Source of the DNA: Arsenicitalea aurantiaca
GTDB taxonomy: Bacteria > Pseudomonadota > Alphaproteobacteria > Rhizobiales > Devosiaceae
NCBI RefSeq assembly: GCF_003994485.1
Contig: NZ_RZNJ01000003.1
Location: 496,525 to 560,524, forward strand
Direction: 5' to 3'
DNA: 64,000 nt
The translations under genes and the position numbers were made by a program. The notes below the pieces were generated by a model. The model saw only the letters and a program-made list of their open reading frames with translations. It was not told the DNA's origin and searched no databases. Positions 25,015-35,698 of the stretch are shown here, one piece after another; positions within the stretch are counted from its first letter, which is position 1; every line of letters begins with the position of its first letter.

Positions 25015-25614
25015 ATGGTGGAGAATTGGATCCGAACGGATGAGGTCGAGGATGTGGCGGGATCCATACGCCACGTTATACGCGCTGCCCAGTTTGCGGC
25101 GGAGGACCCCTTGGCCTGGAAGTGGGTCGTGATTGCCTTGGATTCCGCGCTGCAGGGAGCGTGCGTATGCCATCTCACTACCACCGCGGCACCGATCGGC
25201 GCTGTCACCAAGCGCAACGCCAGCGAGTGGTGGACCTACCTTGGAGGATTGCGCAGCAATCCGAACGCGCGGCAGCCGAAGACCGAATTGATGGGGCTTC
25301 CTGATCTCCTTAAAGCAGTTCGAAAACCCGGGTCTGCTGGCAATGGTAGCAATTCTGCGGGTATCGCGATTAGCGACTCTGAACTGAATTGGTTGCTCCG
25401 GTTTCACAAAGAAATTCGGAACCAGTTCGCACATTTCGGGCCAGCGGGCTGGTCGATTGAAGTATCGGGGATCCCTAAGATAGCAAGGCTGGTCGCGCGT
25501 ATTATACGCGATATTCTAGAAGCAGGTTGGGCATTCCGCCATCAGGATTGTGCTGCGCGTGAAGAAATGCAGCAAAGTCTCCACGCCGTGGAAATGATAA
25601 AATGGCCCACATAG
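25015..25614 (+). CDS. HEPN-like protein with Rx4H motif, AT-richer gene
   Basis: A 199-residue, mostly helical protein I do not recognise by name. It contains RNQFAH (R135-H140), the R-polar-x3-H signature of HEPN RNase domains, followed by FGPAGWSIEVSGIP. The N-terminal half has DPLAWKWVVIALDSALQGA, a long amphipathic helix. From about 24.9 to 25.6 kb the DNA is visibly less GC-rich than its surroundings, suggesting horizontal arrival. No toxin-antitoxin partner such as an MNT gene is adjacent; the ribosome site (GCGAGAG) is weak. The call as HEPN rests on the motif only. Confidence 0.6.
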   Translation: MVENWIRTDEVEDVAGSIRHVIRAAQFAAEDPLAWKWVVIALDSALQGACVCHLTTTAAPIGAVTKRNASEWWTYLGGLRSNPNARQPKTELMGLPDLLKAVRKPGSAGNGSNSAGIAISDSELNWLLRFHKEIRNQFAHFGPAGWSIEVSGIPKIARLVARIIRDILEAGWAFRHQDCAAREEMQQSLHAVEMIKWPT

Positions 25615-25639
25615 CTGAAAGGCAGATAGTCCCCACCCC

Positions 25640-26353
25640 ATGCGCCGCACACTCATCCTCTCCCTCGTCGCCCTCGGCCTTCTCCTCCTCGCCGCCTATG
25701 GCGTGCTGCAGCTGAGCAGTGCGCGCAGCTTTCAGCTCTTCGGCGAACTCGTTGCGCGGGTGGAGACGGACCGACCGGTCGTCGCGCTGACCTTCGATGA
25801 TGGCCCGACCCCGGACTATACCGGCCCCGTGCTCGATCTGCTTGCCGCCCACGGGGTCGCGGCGACGTTCTTCCTCACCGGCCGGGAGATCGAGGAGAAC
25901 CCGGAGGAGGCCCGTGCCATCGTCGCGGCAGGGCACGAGATCGGCAACCATTCCTATTCCCATCCGCGCATGATCTTCATGAGCCCTGACGCCGTTCGCG
26001 CCGAGATCGAGGCGACCGATGCAGCGATCAAGAGCATCGGCTATGAGGGCCCGGTTCATTTCCGCCCGCCTTTCGGGCGCAAGCTTGTCGTCCTCCCCTG
26101 GCATCTCTGGCGCACCGGCCGCACGACCATCATGTGGGATCTCGAGCCCGAAACCTGGCCCGAAATCGCCGCCGATGCGGGGGCCATTGCCGAGCACGTC
26201 ATCGCCAACGCCACCAACGGGTCGATCGTCATCCTGCACGTCATGTATGAGAGCCGGCAGACGAGCCGGGAAGCGCTGCCCGCGATCATCGAGGGGCTCA
26301 GGGCCCGCGGTTTCGACTTCGTCACCGTCTCCGAACTCCTCCCCGAGCGGTGA
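25640..26353 (+). CDS. Polysaccharide deacetylase-family protein (NodB domain)
   Basis: A 237-residue protein with one N-terminal membrane anchor (about 5-25) and a NodB domain facing the periplasm. Motif 1 is TFDDGP (51-56, with D53/D54), motif 2 is HSYSH (H104, H108), and RPPFGR and ILHV correspond to motifs 3 and 5. All metal-site residues are present, so it should deacetylate an N-acetylated glycan or act on a related amide. It starts 25 bp after the HEPN-like stop but its base composition is that of the host genome. Confidence 0.87.
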   Translation: MRRTLILSLVALGLLLLAAYGVLQLSSARSFQLFGELVARVETDRPVVALTFDDGPTPDYTGPVLDLLAAHGVAATFFLTGREIEENPEEARAIVAAGHEIGNHSYSHPRMIFMSPDAVRAEIEATDAAIKSIGYEGPVHFRPPFGRKLVVLPWHLWRTGRTTIMWDLEPETWPEIAADAGAIAEHVIANATNGSIVILHVMYESRQTSREALPAIIEGLRARGFDFVTVSELLPER

Positions 26354-26360
26354 CGGGCAC

Positions 26361-26391
26361 AAAAAAACCGCCGGCCTTCAGGCCGACGGTT
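26361..26391 (-). terminator. Rho-independent terminator of the gamma-glutamyltransferase gene
   Basis: On the minus strand, arms ACCGTCGGCC and GGCCGGCGGT (one mismatch, TGAA loop) are followed by a run of seven T. It lies 20 bp after the ggt stop and just beyond the convergent deacetylase stop. Confidence 0.88.
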
Positions 26392-26410
26392 CCGCGAAAA
26401 TCGCTTCTCC

Positions 26411-28150
26411 TCAATCCCCCATCACGACGCCCTCGCGCCGCTTGTCGGCAGCCCCGACGAGGCCGTCATCGGTGATCTGGATCACGTGGAGGCCCGAATT
26501 GAGGTTGGCCGCTTCGGCCGTATGCCCGAATTCGGCGAGCCCTTCGATCATCGCCTCGGCCCCCTCGCCTTCCTCGACGCGGGTCGGGCCGTTGAGATTG
26601 GTCACATGCGGCAGGTCGATCGCCTCCTGGGGGTCCATCTCCCAGTCGAGGATCGCGATCAGCGAGAGCGCGGTATAGTTGATGATGTTGGCCCCGCCCG
26701 GGCTCCCCGTCAGCAGCACCGGCGCGCCGTCTTCGAGCACGATGGTGGGCGCCATGGACGAGCGCGGGCGCTTGCCCGGCTCCACCCGGTTCGCGACCGG
26801 CAGCCCGTTCGCCTCGGGCGCGAAGGCGAAGTCGGTCAACTCGTTGTTGAGGAGGAACCCATTGGTCATCACCCGGCTGCCGAAGCCGCTCTCGATGGTG
26901 GTCGTCGCCGAGATCATGTTGCCATAGCTATCGACGATGACGAAATGGGAGGTGCCGTGGCGCGGCCGCTCGGTGTCGGGGGCGAAAAGGCTCGCCTCGG
27001 TCCACGGCGGGGTGCCGGGCTCGGCGGTTTCCATCGCCGTTTCGGGATCGATCAGGGCTGAGCGCGAGGCGAGATACCCGTCATCGAGCAGGCCTTCGGG
27101 CATGTCGACGAAATCGGCGTCCGCCATATAGAGGCCGCGATCGGCGAAGGCGAGGCGCGAGGCCTCGATGAAGAGGTGCCGCGCCTCGGGCCCCTCGCCC
27201 AGTGCGGCAAGGTCGAACGGCTCGAGCATGCCCAGCATCTGCCCCACGGTCAGCCCGCCCGAGCTCGGGGGCCCCATGCCGCAGACTTCATAGGCGCGGT
27301 AATCGATGCAGACCGGGGCCCGGTCGATCACCGCATAGCGCTCGAAATCCTCGAGCGTCAGCATGCCCGGATTGATGTTGGTGCGCACCGCCGCAACGAT
27401 GTCGCGCGCGATGGCGCCGGTGTAGAAGGGCGCCGCGCCCTGGTCGGCAAAGAGCCTCAGCGTCCGCGCATAGTCGGGATTAAGGAGGAGGTCCCCCTCG
27501 GCCAGTGGCTCCCCGCCGGGCAGGAAATACTCCGCCGTCGCAACGAACGCATCGAGCCCCTGCGCCCCGGCAATGGCGTCCGCCATGCGCTGGGAAACCG
27601 AAAACCCGTCCTCGGCTGTCGTGATGGCGTCCTCGAACAGGCTCCCCCAGGGCAGCCGGCCGTGATCGGCATGGATCGCCTCGAGCAGCTTTGGCGTCCC
27701 CGGCACGCCGGCCGAGCGCCCGCCCACCACCGCCTCCATGAAGGGCAGCGGCTCGCCCGCTTCATTGAGCCAATAGGTTTCGTCGGCCGCGAGCGGCGCC
27801 GTCTCGCGCGCGTCGTAAGTGGTGATCTCGCCCAGCGCCGCATCGTAATGGAGAAGGAACGCCCCGCCCCCGAGCCCCGAGCTCTGCGGCTCGACGAGCC
27901 CCAGCATGACCTGCACCGCAACGGCGGCATCAGCGGCCGAGCCGCCCCGGGCGAGCACGGCATGGCCGGCCTCTGTCGCGAGCGGATGGGCCGATGCCAC
28001 CATGAAATTGTCCGCCCGCACCGATTGCCGCTCGGCGATCGCGGTGGTCTCCTCGGGCTGGGGGGCTTCGGGCGTCGCCTGCTGGGCCATGGCGCCGGTG
28101 CTGCAAACCAGCGCCGTCGCCAGCAGAAGATGTGTCCTAAATGGTCGCAT
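26411..28150 (-). CDS. ggt: Gamma-glutamyltransferase
   Basis: A 579-residue periplasmic GGT precursor that hydrolyses or transfers the gamma-glutamyl group of glutathione. The signal peptide ends at about residue 22 (AMAQ). The nucleophile Thr400 lies in RHGTSHFVIVD, the self-cleavage site separating large and small subunits. The oxyanion and substrate loops are intact: SGLGGGAF (91-98), PPSSGG (294-299), and TGSPGGANIINY in the small subunit. Length and order match the family. It stands alone between a terminator and a divergent reductase gene. Confidence 0.93.
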   Translation of the reverse strand: MRPFRTHLLLATALVCSTGAMAQQATPEAPQPEETTAIAERQSVRADNFMVASAHPLATEAGHAVLARGGSAADAAVAVQVMLGLVEPQSSGLGGGAFLLHYDAALGEITTYDARETAPLAADETYWLNEAGEPLPFMEAVVGGRSAGVPGTPKLLEAIHADHGRLPWGSLFEDAITTAEDGFSVSQRMADAIAGAQGLDAFVATAEYFLPGGEPLAEGDLLLNPDYARTLRLFADQGAAPFYTGAIARDIVAAVRTNINPGMLTLEDFERYAVIDRAPVCIDYRAYEVCGMGPPSSGGLTVGQMLGMLEPFDLAALGEGPEARHLFIEASRLAFADRGLYMADADFVDMPEGLLDDGYLASRSALIDPETAMETAEPGTPPWTEASLFAPDTERPRHGTSHFVIVDSYGNMISATTTIESGFGSRVMTNGFLLNNELTDFAFAPEANGLPVANRVEPGKRPRSSMAPTIVLEDGAPVLLTGSPGGANIINYTALSLIAILDWEMDPQEAIDLPHVTNLNGPTRVEEGEGAEAMIEGLAEFGHTAEAANLNSGLHVIQITDDGLVGAADKRREGVVMGD

Positions 28151-28311
28151 TCGCGTTCTCCATGGGTTCAGTCACTCTGCCAAACCCCGATCATTGCCCC
28201 TCGGGGTGGCGCTGGCAAGGCAGGGGGTGGCACGGATTTTATCGATCGGCCTGTCGGCGCCGGTGCGTCCGGGCCGTCCTTGAAGCAGGATCGGATGGAA
28301 GGAGAGTTCCA

Positions 28312-28935
28312 ATGCGCAGGATCAAGGTGGGTGCCTTCGTCAGCCTCGATGGCGTCATGCAGGCCCCGGGCGGGCCGGACGAGGACAGGTCGGGAGGCTT
28401 CGGCTTCGGGGGCTGGACGGCGCCGCTCTTTGACGAAACCGTGGGCAACGCCATCGACGAGATGATGGGCGAGCCCTTCTCGCTGCTTCTGGGGCGCAAG
28501 ACCTATGACATCTTTTCCGCCCACTGGCCGCTTATGCCCGCCGACGATCCCATCGCCAGGCTCTTCAACCGCATCGACAAGCATGTCGCGAGCCGCAATC
28601 CCGCGCTCCGCCTCGACTGGGCCAACAGCCATCCTCTGGGTCAGGACGTCGTGGGCGCGCTCCGCGCCCTCAAGGCGAGCCCGGGGCCGGACCTGCTCAC
28701 CCAGGGCTCGACCGAGCTTCTCGCCACGCTCATGACGACCGACCTCGTCGACGAGATCACCATGCTGGTCTTCCCGGTCGTTCTGGGGCGTGGCAAGCGC
28801 CTGTTCGCGGCCGATGCCATGCCCGGCGAATGGGCGCTCGTCTCCTCCACCACCGCCCCGAGCGGGGTCGCCTGCAATCGCTATCGCCGCGTCGGGCCCA
28901 TCCGCACCGGCTCCTTCGCCCTCCCCGGGGATTGA
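28312..28935 (+). CDS. RibD_C/DHFR-like reductase family protein
   Basis: A 207-residue RibD C-terminal/DHFR-fold protein: N-terminal KVGAFVSLDGVMQAPGGPDED, central LLLGRKTYDIFSAHWP and late LTQGSTELLATL, VDEITMLVFPVVLGRGKRLF. This is the widespread YwjB/YyaP-like subgroup, an NADPH-binding reductase of unknown substrate. GGAAGGAG lies about 8 bp before the ATG. It is divergent from ggt. Confidence 0.86.
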   Translation: MRRIKVGAFVSLDGVMQAPGGPDEDRSGGFGFGGWTAPLFDETVGNAIDEMMGEPFSLLLGRKTYDIFSAHWPLMPADDPIARLFNRIDKHVASRNPALRLDWANSHPLGQDVVGALRALKASPGPDLLTQGSTELLATLMTTDLVDEITMLVFPVVLGRGKRLFAADAMPGEWALVSSTTAPSGVACNRYRRVGPIRTGSFALPGD

Positions 28936-29003
28936 GCGCCGGGCTTGACGGGCGCGCGAATTCGGCAGGCAATGCGGGGGCCCGAACGAGGAGGCTCCCC
29001 GCC

Positions 29004-29714
29004 ATGTCGCGCGCCCGCAAACCCGATACGCTCCAATGCGGCGTCTGCCACCGGCACCTGCCGCGCCGGCAGCTGGTGGGTGTGGACTGGGTGCGCCCCA
29101 GCCTCGCCCGGGGGCTGGACGAGGCCCACCCCGGCTGGCGGGACACCGGCCATATCTGCGTTGCGGATCTCCAGGCCTTCCGTCGCGAAACGCTCGAGCA
29201 GATGATCCGGGCCGAGCGCGGCGCGCTCACCGCGCTCGATCGCGGCGTCGTCGAAACCCTGGCTCGCGACGGCACGGTCAGCAGCGATACCGAGGAAGCT
29301 TATACCGACAAGATCACCTTCGGGGACCGGCTCGCCGACCGCATGGCGCGCTTTGCCGGCTCGTGGACCTTCATCGTCTCGTTCCTCGTCATCCTCGCGG
29401 TCTGGATGGCGGTCAACGCCCTGCCCGAAGCCGGCGCGCCCTTCGATCCCTATCCCTTCATCCTGCTCAACCTCATCCTCTCCTGCGTCGCCGCGCTCCA
29501 GGCCCCGCTCATCATGATGAGCCAGCGCCGCGTCGAAGCCAAGGATCGCCTGCGCGCCCGCAACGACTACCAGGTCAACCTCAAGGCCGAACTCGAGATC
29601 CGGCACCTGCACGAAAAGATCGACCACCACCTGCTCAAGCAATGGGAACGCCTCGCCGAAATCCAGGACATCCAGCTCGAAATCATGGAAACCCTCTCCC
29701 GCGGCAAAGGGTGA
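29004..29714 (+). CDS. DUF1003 membrane protein
   Basis: A 236-residue protein. An N-terminal cytoplasmic part carries a CGVCHRHLPR zinc-ribbon-like pair (about 12-15). DUF1003 follows: DRLADRMARFAGSWTFI, two membrane segments (about 115-135 and 145-168), the conserved YPFILLNLILSCVAALQAPLIMMSQ, and a charged coiled C-terminus. Members are inner-membrane proteins of unknown role. Its stop is 8 bp from the convergent dehydratase stop. Confidence 0.85.
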   Translation: MSRARKPDTLQCGVCHRHLPRRQLVGVDWVRPSLARGLDEAHPGWRDTGHICVADLQAFRRETLEQMIRAERGALTALDRGVVETLARDGTVSSDTEEAYTDKITFGDRLADRMARFAGSWTFIVSFLVILAVWMAVNALPEAGAPFDPYPFILLNLILSCVAALQAPLIMMSQRRVEAKDRLRARNDYQVNLKAELEIRHLHEKIDHHLLKQWERLAEIQDIQLEIMETLSRGKG

Positions 29715-29722
29715 GGGCCTCC

Positions 29723-31462
29723 CTAATGGCTGACGCGGGGCACGTAGTCGCCGCTGCCGCCGACGAGGAAATCGAGATCGGCGCCCGTATCGGCCTGCTG
29801 CACGTGCTCGACATAGAGCCGCTCCCAACCGCGCCCATAGGGCGAGACGAACGGGGCGAGCCGGGCACGGCGGCGCTCCAGTTCGTCCTCGGCGATATCG
29901 AGATGGAGCCTGCGGCCCGGCACGTCGAGCTCGATCATGTCACCGGTCTCGACCAGCGCCAGCGGACCGCCGGCGGCCGCCTCGGGCGCGACGTGCAGCA
30001 CGACCGTGCCATAGGCGGTGCCGCTCATGCGCGCGTCAGATATCCGCACCATGTCGAGCACGCCCTTCTCGAGCATGACGCGAGGGATCGGCAGGTTGCC
30101 GATCTCGGCCATGCCCGGATACCCCTTGGGCCCGCAATTGCGCAGCACCAGCACCGTGGTCTCGTCGACGTCGAGATCGGGATCCTCTATCCGGGCCTTG
30201 AGATCATCGGGGCCATCGAACACCAGCGCCCGCCCGCGATGAACCATCAGATTCTCGGTTGCGGCCGAGGGCTTGATGACGGCCCCATCGGGCGCCAGAT
30301 TGCCGCGGAGCACCGCGATGCCGCCCGCCGGCTTGAACGGGGTATCGAGCGGGAAGATGACGTCGCGATCATGCACCTCCGCCCCGCCGATCACCGCGCC
30401 CAGCGTGCGTCCGGTGACGGTCGTCGCCGAGAGATCGAGCCGGTCTGAAATCTCCGCGAGCACGGCCGGCACGCCGCCGGCATGGAAGAAATCCTCCATC
30501 AGATATTTGCCCGACGGCATCAGATTGGCGAGGCAGGGGATGTCGCGCCCGGCCGCGTCGAAATCGTCGAGCGTGAACTGAACCCCGAGCCGACCGGCCA
30601 ACGCGAGCAGGTGAACGACCGCATTGGTCGATCCGCCAAGCGCCGCGTTGAGCCGGACGGCGTTGAGGAAGGCGGCGCGGGTCAGCACGTCCGACATGCG
30701 CTGCTTTTCGCGCACCATGGCGACGGCGCGGCGGCCCGCCTCGAAGGCCAGCGCCTGCCGGCGCGCATCGACGGCGGGTATCGCGCCGTTTTCGGGGAGG
30801 GCGATGCCGAGACCCTCGCAGAGGCTCGCCATGGTCGAGGCGGTGCCCATGGTCATGCAGGAACCCGCGCTGCGCGACATCGCGGCTTCCGCGGACATGA
30901 ATTCATCGACGCTCATTTCCCCTGCGCGCACCGCTTCCTTGAAGCGGATGACGTCGGTGCCCGAGCCGATCTGGCGGCCCTTCCAGCGGCCCGAGAGCAT
31001 GGGCCCGCCCGAAACGAGAATGGTCGGCAGATCAACGCTCGCCGCGCCCATCAGCGAAGCGGGCGTGGTCTTGTCGCAGCCCACCAGCAGCACCACGCCA
31101 TCGAGCGGGTTGGAGCGGATCGAGGCTTCCACATCCATGCTGACGAGGTTGCGGAACAGCATGGTGGTGGGGCGCATGTTGGATTCCCCGAGCGACGTCA
31201 CCGGGAATTCGAGCGGAAACCCGCCCGCCGCATAGACGCCGCGCCGCACGTGATCGGCCAGCATGCGCAGATGCCCGTTGCAGGGGGTGAGCTCGGACCA
31301 GGTGTTGCATATCCCGATCACGGGCTTGCCCTGGAACATGTCGGCGGTGTGGCCCTGGTTCTTCATCCAGCTGCGGTAGATGAAACCATAACTGTCCTGC
31401 CGGCCGAACCACTCGGCGCTGCGCAGCTTGTCCTTGTTGTCGTCGTCGTCTCGATCACTCAT
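29723..31462 (-). CDS. IlvD/Edd-family dehydratase, L-arabinonate dehydratase type
   Basis: A 579-residue [2Fe-2S] dehydratase. Cluster Cys are C61 (NTWSELTPCNGH), C129 (VGCDK) and C202 (AGSCMTMG), each two positions later than in the structurally known Rhizobium L-arabinonate dehydratase; the Mg-binding Lys follows at K131. The N-terminus RSAEWFGRQDSYGFIYRSWMKNQG is the sugar-acid branch, not IlvD proper. It converts an aldonate to a 2-keto-3-deoxy acid in the cytoplasm. It is the last gene of the 40-29.7 kb operon, 4 bp after the deacylase. Confidence 0.88.
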   Translation of the reverse strand: MSDRDDDDNKDKLRSAEWFGRQDSYGFIYRSWMKNQGHTADMFQGKPVIGICNTWSELTPCNGHLRMLADHVRRGVYAAGGFPLEFPVTSLGESNMRPTTMLFRNLVSMDVEASIRSNPLDGVVLLVGCDKTTPASLMGAASVDLPTILVSGGPMLSGRWKGRQIGSGTDVIRFKEAVRAGEMSVDEFMSAEAAMSRSAGSCMTMGTASTMASLCEGLGIALPENGAIPAVDARRQALAFEAGRRAVAMVREKQRMSDVLTRAAFLNAVRLNAALGGSTNAVVHLLALAGRLGVQFTLDDFDAAGRDIPCLANLMPSGKYLMEDFFHAGGVPAVLAEISDRLDLSATTVTGRTLGAVIGGAEVHDRDVIFPLDTPFKPAGGIAVLRGNLAPDGAVIKPSAATENLMVHRGRALVFDGPDDLKARIEDPDLDVDETTVLVLRNCGPKGYPGMAEIGNLPIPRVMLEKGVLDMVRISDARMSGTAYGTVVLHVAPEAAAGGPLALVETGDMIELDVPGRRLHLDIAEDELERRRARLAPFVSPYGRGWERLYVEHVQQADTGADLDFLVGGSGDYVPRVSH

Positions 31463-31466
31463 TGCG

Positions 31467-32504
31467 TTACTCCAGCCAAGGCAGGATCTGCCCGGTCACG
31501 ACCACATGCTGGCCCTGGCGGACCTTGGCGCCCCAGGCCTGGGCGATGACGACGCCGTCTACCCCCGCCCGGGCGGGCCATGGGTCTTCGTCGACACGCT
31601 CGAAATCATGGATAAGCCCGACCACGGTACCGGCCGTCACGCGCGTGCCGCAGGCCATGAGCGGTTCGTAATGGCCCGAGACCGGAGCGCAGGTGAAGCA
31701 GGCGCGATCGACCATCGCGGCCTTGAGCTGGCTCCCGTCGGCATGGTGGGCGATGGGCGCGATCTCGCCGCGCATCTGACCGGTGTGGATGGCGGCGGCG
31801 CGCACGCCGTGTTTGCCATAGCGAACGCCCTCATGCTGCACCGCGGCGCCCCAACCGAGTTCGGTGCCGATGGTGATCTTGCCCAGGCGCTCCGCCTCGC
31901 TGGGCAGCAGGCCCGGCGTCTCGTTCTGGTAGACGATGACGAGCGGGGTGCCGAACCAGCGCGCCGTCTTCTCGATCAGCCGGCCCTGCGCGGGGTCCTC
32001 GATCGGATGAAAGCTCGTGCCCGGCGCAAAACGCGCGACATCGCCGCCCGCATGCAGATCGATCACCACATGCACGTGCGGCCAGATCGCGCTGCGCACG
32101 AAATCGGCAATGCGATGGGTGATCCGCCCGAGCGCGGGCACGCGCCCTGCCCCGTCAACGAAGGCGCGGTTAAGGTTCACTCCGTCGTCGAGCGTTGAAT
32201 CCCGCGTGCCGGCGCGAAACGCGGCCGGGTTCAGCACCGGCACGAGAATGATGCGGCCCGTGACGTCGGCAGGATCGATCTCGCGCAGGAGATGGCGGAT
32301 GACGACCGGGCCCTCGAACTCGTTGCCGTGGTTGGAGCCGAAGGCGACAAGCCCCTCGCCCGGCTTCGCGCCCGCGCCGACCATCACCGTCAGCGGGATC
32401 AGATGGTCGCCCCAGATGGAATCATGCTCGAGCGCGACGAGATAGTCGCGCCGCCCGGGGCTTTCGAGATCGAGTTCTGCCGGCTTGACGATCTGACGGG
32501 CCAT
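31467..32504 (-). CDS. AstE/aspartoacylase-like zinc deacylase
   Basis: A 345-residue M14-type protein of the succinylglutamate desuccinylase/aspartoacylase family. Zinc ligands are His and Glu in SNHGNEFEG and His in VIDLHAGG; NLNRAFVDG is the substrate arm and TELGWGAA carries the likely catalytic Glu. A C-terminal beta domain starts at about 265. It should release an acyl or amide group from a small molecule. Its place between two dehydratases in a transporter operon suggests that the imported compound is conjugated; that is inference. Confidence 0.83.
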   Translation of the reverse strand: MARQIVKPAELDLESPGRRDYLVALEHDSIWGDHLIPLTVMVGAGAKPGEGLVAFGSNHGNEFEGPVVIRHLLREIDPADVTGRIILVPVLNPAAFRAGTRDSTLDDGVNLNRAFVDGAGRVPALGRITHRIADFVRSAIWPHVHVVIDLHAGGDVARFAPGTSFHPIEDPAQGRLIEKTARWFGTPLVIVYQNETPGLLPSEAERLGKITIGTELGWGAAVQHEGVRYGKHGVRAAAIHTGQMRGEIAPIAHHADGSQLKAAMVDRACFTCAPVSGHYEPLMACGTRVTAGTVVGLIHDFERVDEDPWPARAGVDGVVIAQAWGAKVRQGQHVVVTGQILPWLE

Positions 32505-32521
32505 TCCCTGTGTCCTCTGGC

Positions 32522-33697
32522 TCAGGCGGAAACGCGATGGGCGGCGATGAAATCGGTATCGACGCCTGCCCCGATCCCGGGCCCGTCGGGAATGGCGACC
32601 ATCCCGTCCGCATCGAGCTTGAAGGGCGCAATCGCGATGCCCCCGGTCAGCCGGCTTTGGCTCACATTGAACTCGACGAATTTTGCGCGGGGGAGCGTGG
32701 CGATGAATTGCAGGCTGTAGGCCGTCAGCAGATGCGTTAGCCAGGAATGGGGCACGACATCGACATTGGCCTTTTCGGCCATTCTGGCTATCTGCACGGC
32801 CACGGTCAGCCCGCCACAGCGCGAGAGGTCGGGCTGGACGATATCCACGCACCCCTCGGAGATGAAGCGCTCGAACTCCCAAGCCGTTGCCAATTGCTCG
32901 CCCGCCGCGATCGGCACCGGGCTCATCGCGCGCACTTCGGCGTATTCGTCGAACCGTTCGGGGTGGATGAAGTCCTCGACCCAGCCGACATCATAGTCCC
33001 CGAGCCAGTCACAGAGCGCGAGGGCCTCGCGGCGGTTGCGCATGGGGCCGGGCTTGGTCCACCCCGCCGGATACCAGCCCGGATCGACCAGCAAATGCCG
33101 GTCGGGCCCCAGCGTGTCGCGGGCGGCGGCGACCAGTTCGCGGTCGCGGCCCGGATCCTCCCCGAACACGCCCCAGCCGAACTTGACGGCGCGAAACCCC
33201 TTGTCGACATAGCCCTGCGCAGCCTCGGCCATGCCCTCCGGCGTCGAGCGGAAGAGCGTCGAGGCATAGGCCATCACCCTGTCGCGCCGGCGCCCGCCGA
33301 GGAGCTGGGCGAGCGACAGGCCCGTCGCTTGCGCGCGGATCGACCAGAGGCAATTGTCGATGGCCGAAATGCACTGCATGGCGATGCCGCGGCGCCCGTA
33401 ATAGGCGCTGCCGACATAGAGCTTGTCCCAGAGCCGCTCGACATCGAGCGGATCCTCGCCGACGAGGATATGCCCGAGCGTATGGAAGCCCAGCGTGCCC
33501 ATGCCCTGCCCCGCGATGATGGCGACGGCGGCCGGCGCCAGCGTCTCGACATCGGCCCAGCCCTCCAGCCCCTCGTCGGTCCCGACGCGAACGAGCAATT
33601 GCCAGTCGCCATTGTCGGTGGCCTCGGCCCCGCTTGCAGGCGAGCCATAGCCTTGCTCGCCGCGGAGAAGGATGGGTTCGACTTCGGTGATGCGCAT
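32522..33697 (-). CDS. Enolase-superfamily sugar-acid dehydratase (mandelate racemase-like)
   Basis: A 391-residue enolase-superfamily enzyme: capping domain about 1-125, barrel with AVKFGWGVFG (base Lys), metal ligands in LLVDPGW, WVEDF and AAGEQ, and late VPHSWLTH giving a His acid/base. The ligand set is intact. The KFGWG variant marks a subgroup whose substrate I cannot assign. Together with the IlvD-type enzyme it implies dehydration of two related acids, or of both epimers of one. It lies 17 bp upstream of the deacylase gene. Confidence 0.85.
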   Translation of the reverse strand: MRITEVEPILLRGEQGYGSPASGAEATDNGDWQLLVRVGTDEGLEGWADVETLAPAAVAIIAGQGMGTLGFHTLGHILVGEDPLDVERLWDKLYVGSAYYGRRGIAMQCISAIDNCLWSIRAQATGLSLAQLLGGRRRDRVMAYASTLFRSTPEGMAEAAQGYVDKGFRAVKFGWGVFGEDPGRDRELVAAARDTLGPDRHLLVDPGWYPAGWTKPGPMRNRREALALCDWLGDYDVGWVEDFIHPERFDEYAEVRAMSPVPIAAGEQLATAWEFERFISEGCVDIVQPDLSRCGGLTVAVQIARMAEKANVDVVPHSWLTHLLTAYSLQFIATLPRAKFVEFNVSQSRLTGGIAIAPFKLDADGMVAIPDGPGIGAGVDTDFIAAHRVSA

Positions 33698-33710
33698 CGG
33701 CGTGTCCTCG

Positions 33711-34711
33711 TCAGCTCGGGCGCGGCGCGGGGCCGCCGGCGGTCAGTTCGGCGAAATGGCAGGCGACCTCGTGGCCGCTTTCGAGCGTGCGCAGCACCGG
33801 GTCATCGGTCTTGCAGACGTCCTGGGCGAGCGGGCAGCGCGGATGGAAATGGCAGCCCGATGGCGGGTTGAGCGGGCTCGGCATTTCCCCGCGCAGCCGG
33901 TTCCGCGTCTTGCGCAGCCGCGGATGGGGCACGGGGGCCGATGCCAGCAGCGCCTGGGTGTAGGGGTGACGGGGCGCCGCATAGATCGTCGTCTTGGGCG
34001 CCGTTTCGACGATGCGCCCCAGATACATCACCGCCACCCTGTCGGCGATGTGCCGGACGACCGCCAGATCGTGCCCGATGAAGAGATAGCTCATCCCCAG
34101 CTCTTCCTGCAGATCCTGCAGGAGGTTGATGATCTGGGCCTGCACCGAAACGTCGAGGGCCGAGACCGCCTCGTCGCAGATGACGAATTTGGGCTTGGGC
34201 GCGATGGCGCGGGCGATGCCGATGCGCTGGCGCTGTCCGCCCGAGAACTCGTGGGCGAAGCGCTGGGCGTGGCGGCGCGACAGTCCGACCTTTTCGAGAA
34301 GGTCCCCGGCATAAGTGCGCATCGCTGCACTGGGCCGCTCGCCCTGCGCATAGAGCGGCTCGAGGATGATGTCCTCGACGCTCATGCGCGGGTTCAGCGA
34401 GGCATGGGGGTCCTGGAAGATGATCTGGAGATCCTTGCGCGCCCGCCGGAGCGCCTGGGGCGCCATGGTGACGAGGTCGGCACCTTCGAAGCGCACCGCA
34501 CCCGCCGTCGGGTCGATCAGTTGCAGGATCAGCCGCCCGGTGGTGGACTTGCCGCAGCCGCTCTCGCCGACCAGCGCCAGCGTCTCGCGATGCCCCACGC
34601 TGAACGACACATTGTCGACGGCGCGCACCAGGGGCCGCGAGCGGTCGAACCAGTTCTCGGACTTGAGCGCGAAGTGCTTGACCAGCCCCTCGACGGCGAG
34701 CAGTGGCTGGG

Positions 34712-34715
<4 letters not shown>
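33711..34715 (-). CDS. DppF-like oligopeptide ABC ATPase
   Basis: A 334-residue ATPase with Walker A GESGCGKST, signature FSGGQRQRIGIARA, Walker B FVICDEAVSALD and the C-terminal oligopeptide extension holding the Cys set CHFHPRCPLAQDVC...VACH that can bind a 4Fe-4S cluster in this family. It overlaps the DppD-like start in ATGA. Dipeptide-type systems in alphaproteobacteria often carry sugars, opines or sugar acids, and the enzymes nearby favour that here. Confidence 0.9.

Positions 34716-35694
<979 letters not shown>

Positions 35695-35698
<4 letters not shown>

Noticed and set aside
24886-25132. Open frame starting MPKGRPSSGGG, upstream of and overlapping the HEPN-like gene
   Set aside because: It becomes Arg/Trp-rich where it overlaps the better gene, has no recognisable family, and may just reflect the foreign stretch. 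A frameshifted N-terminus of the HEPN-like gene cannot be fully excluded.
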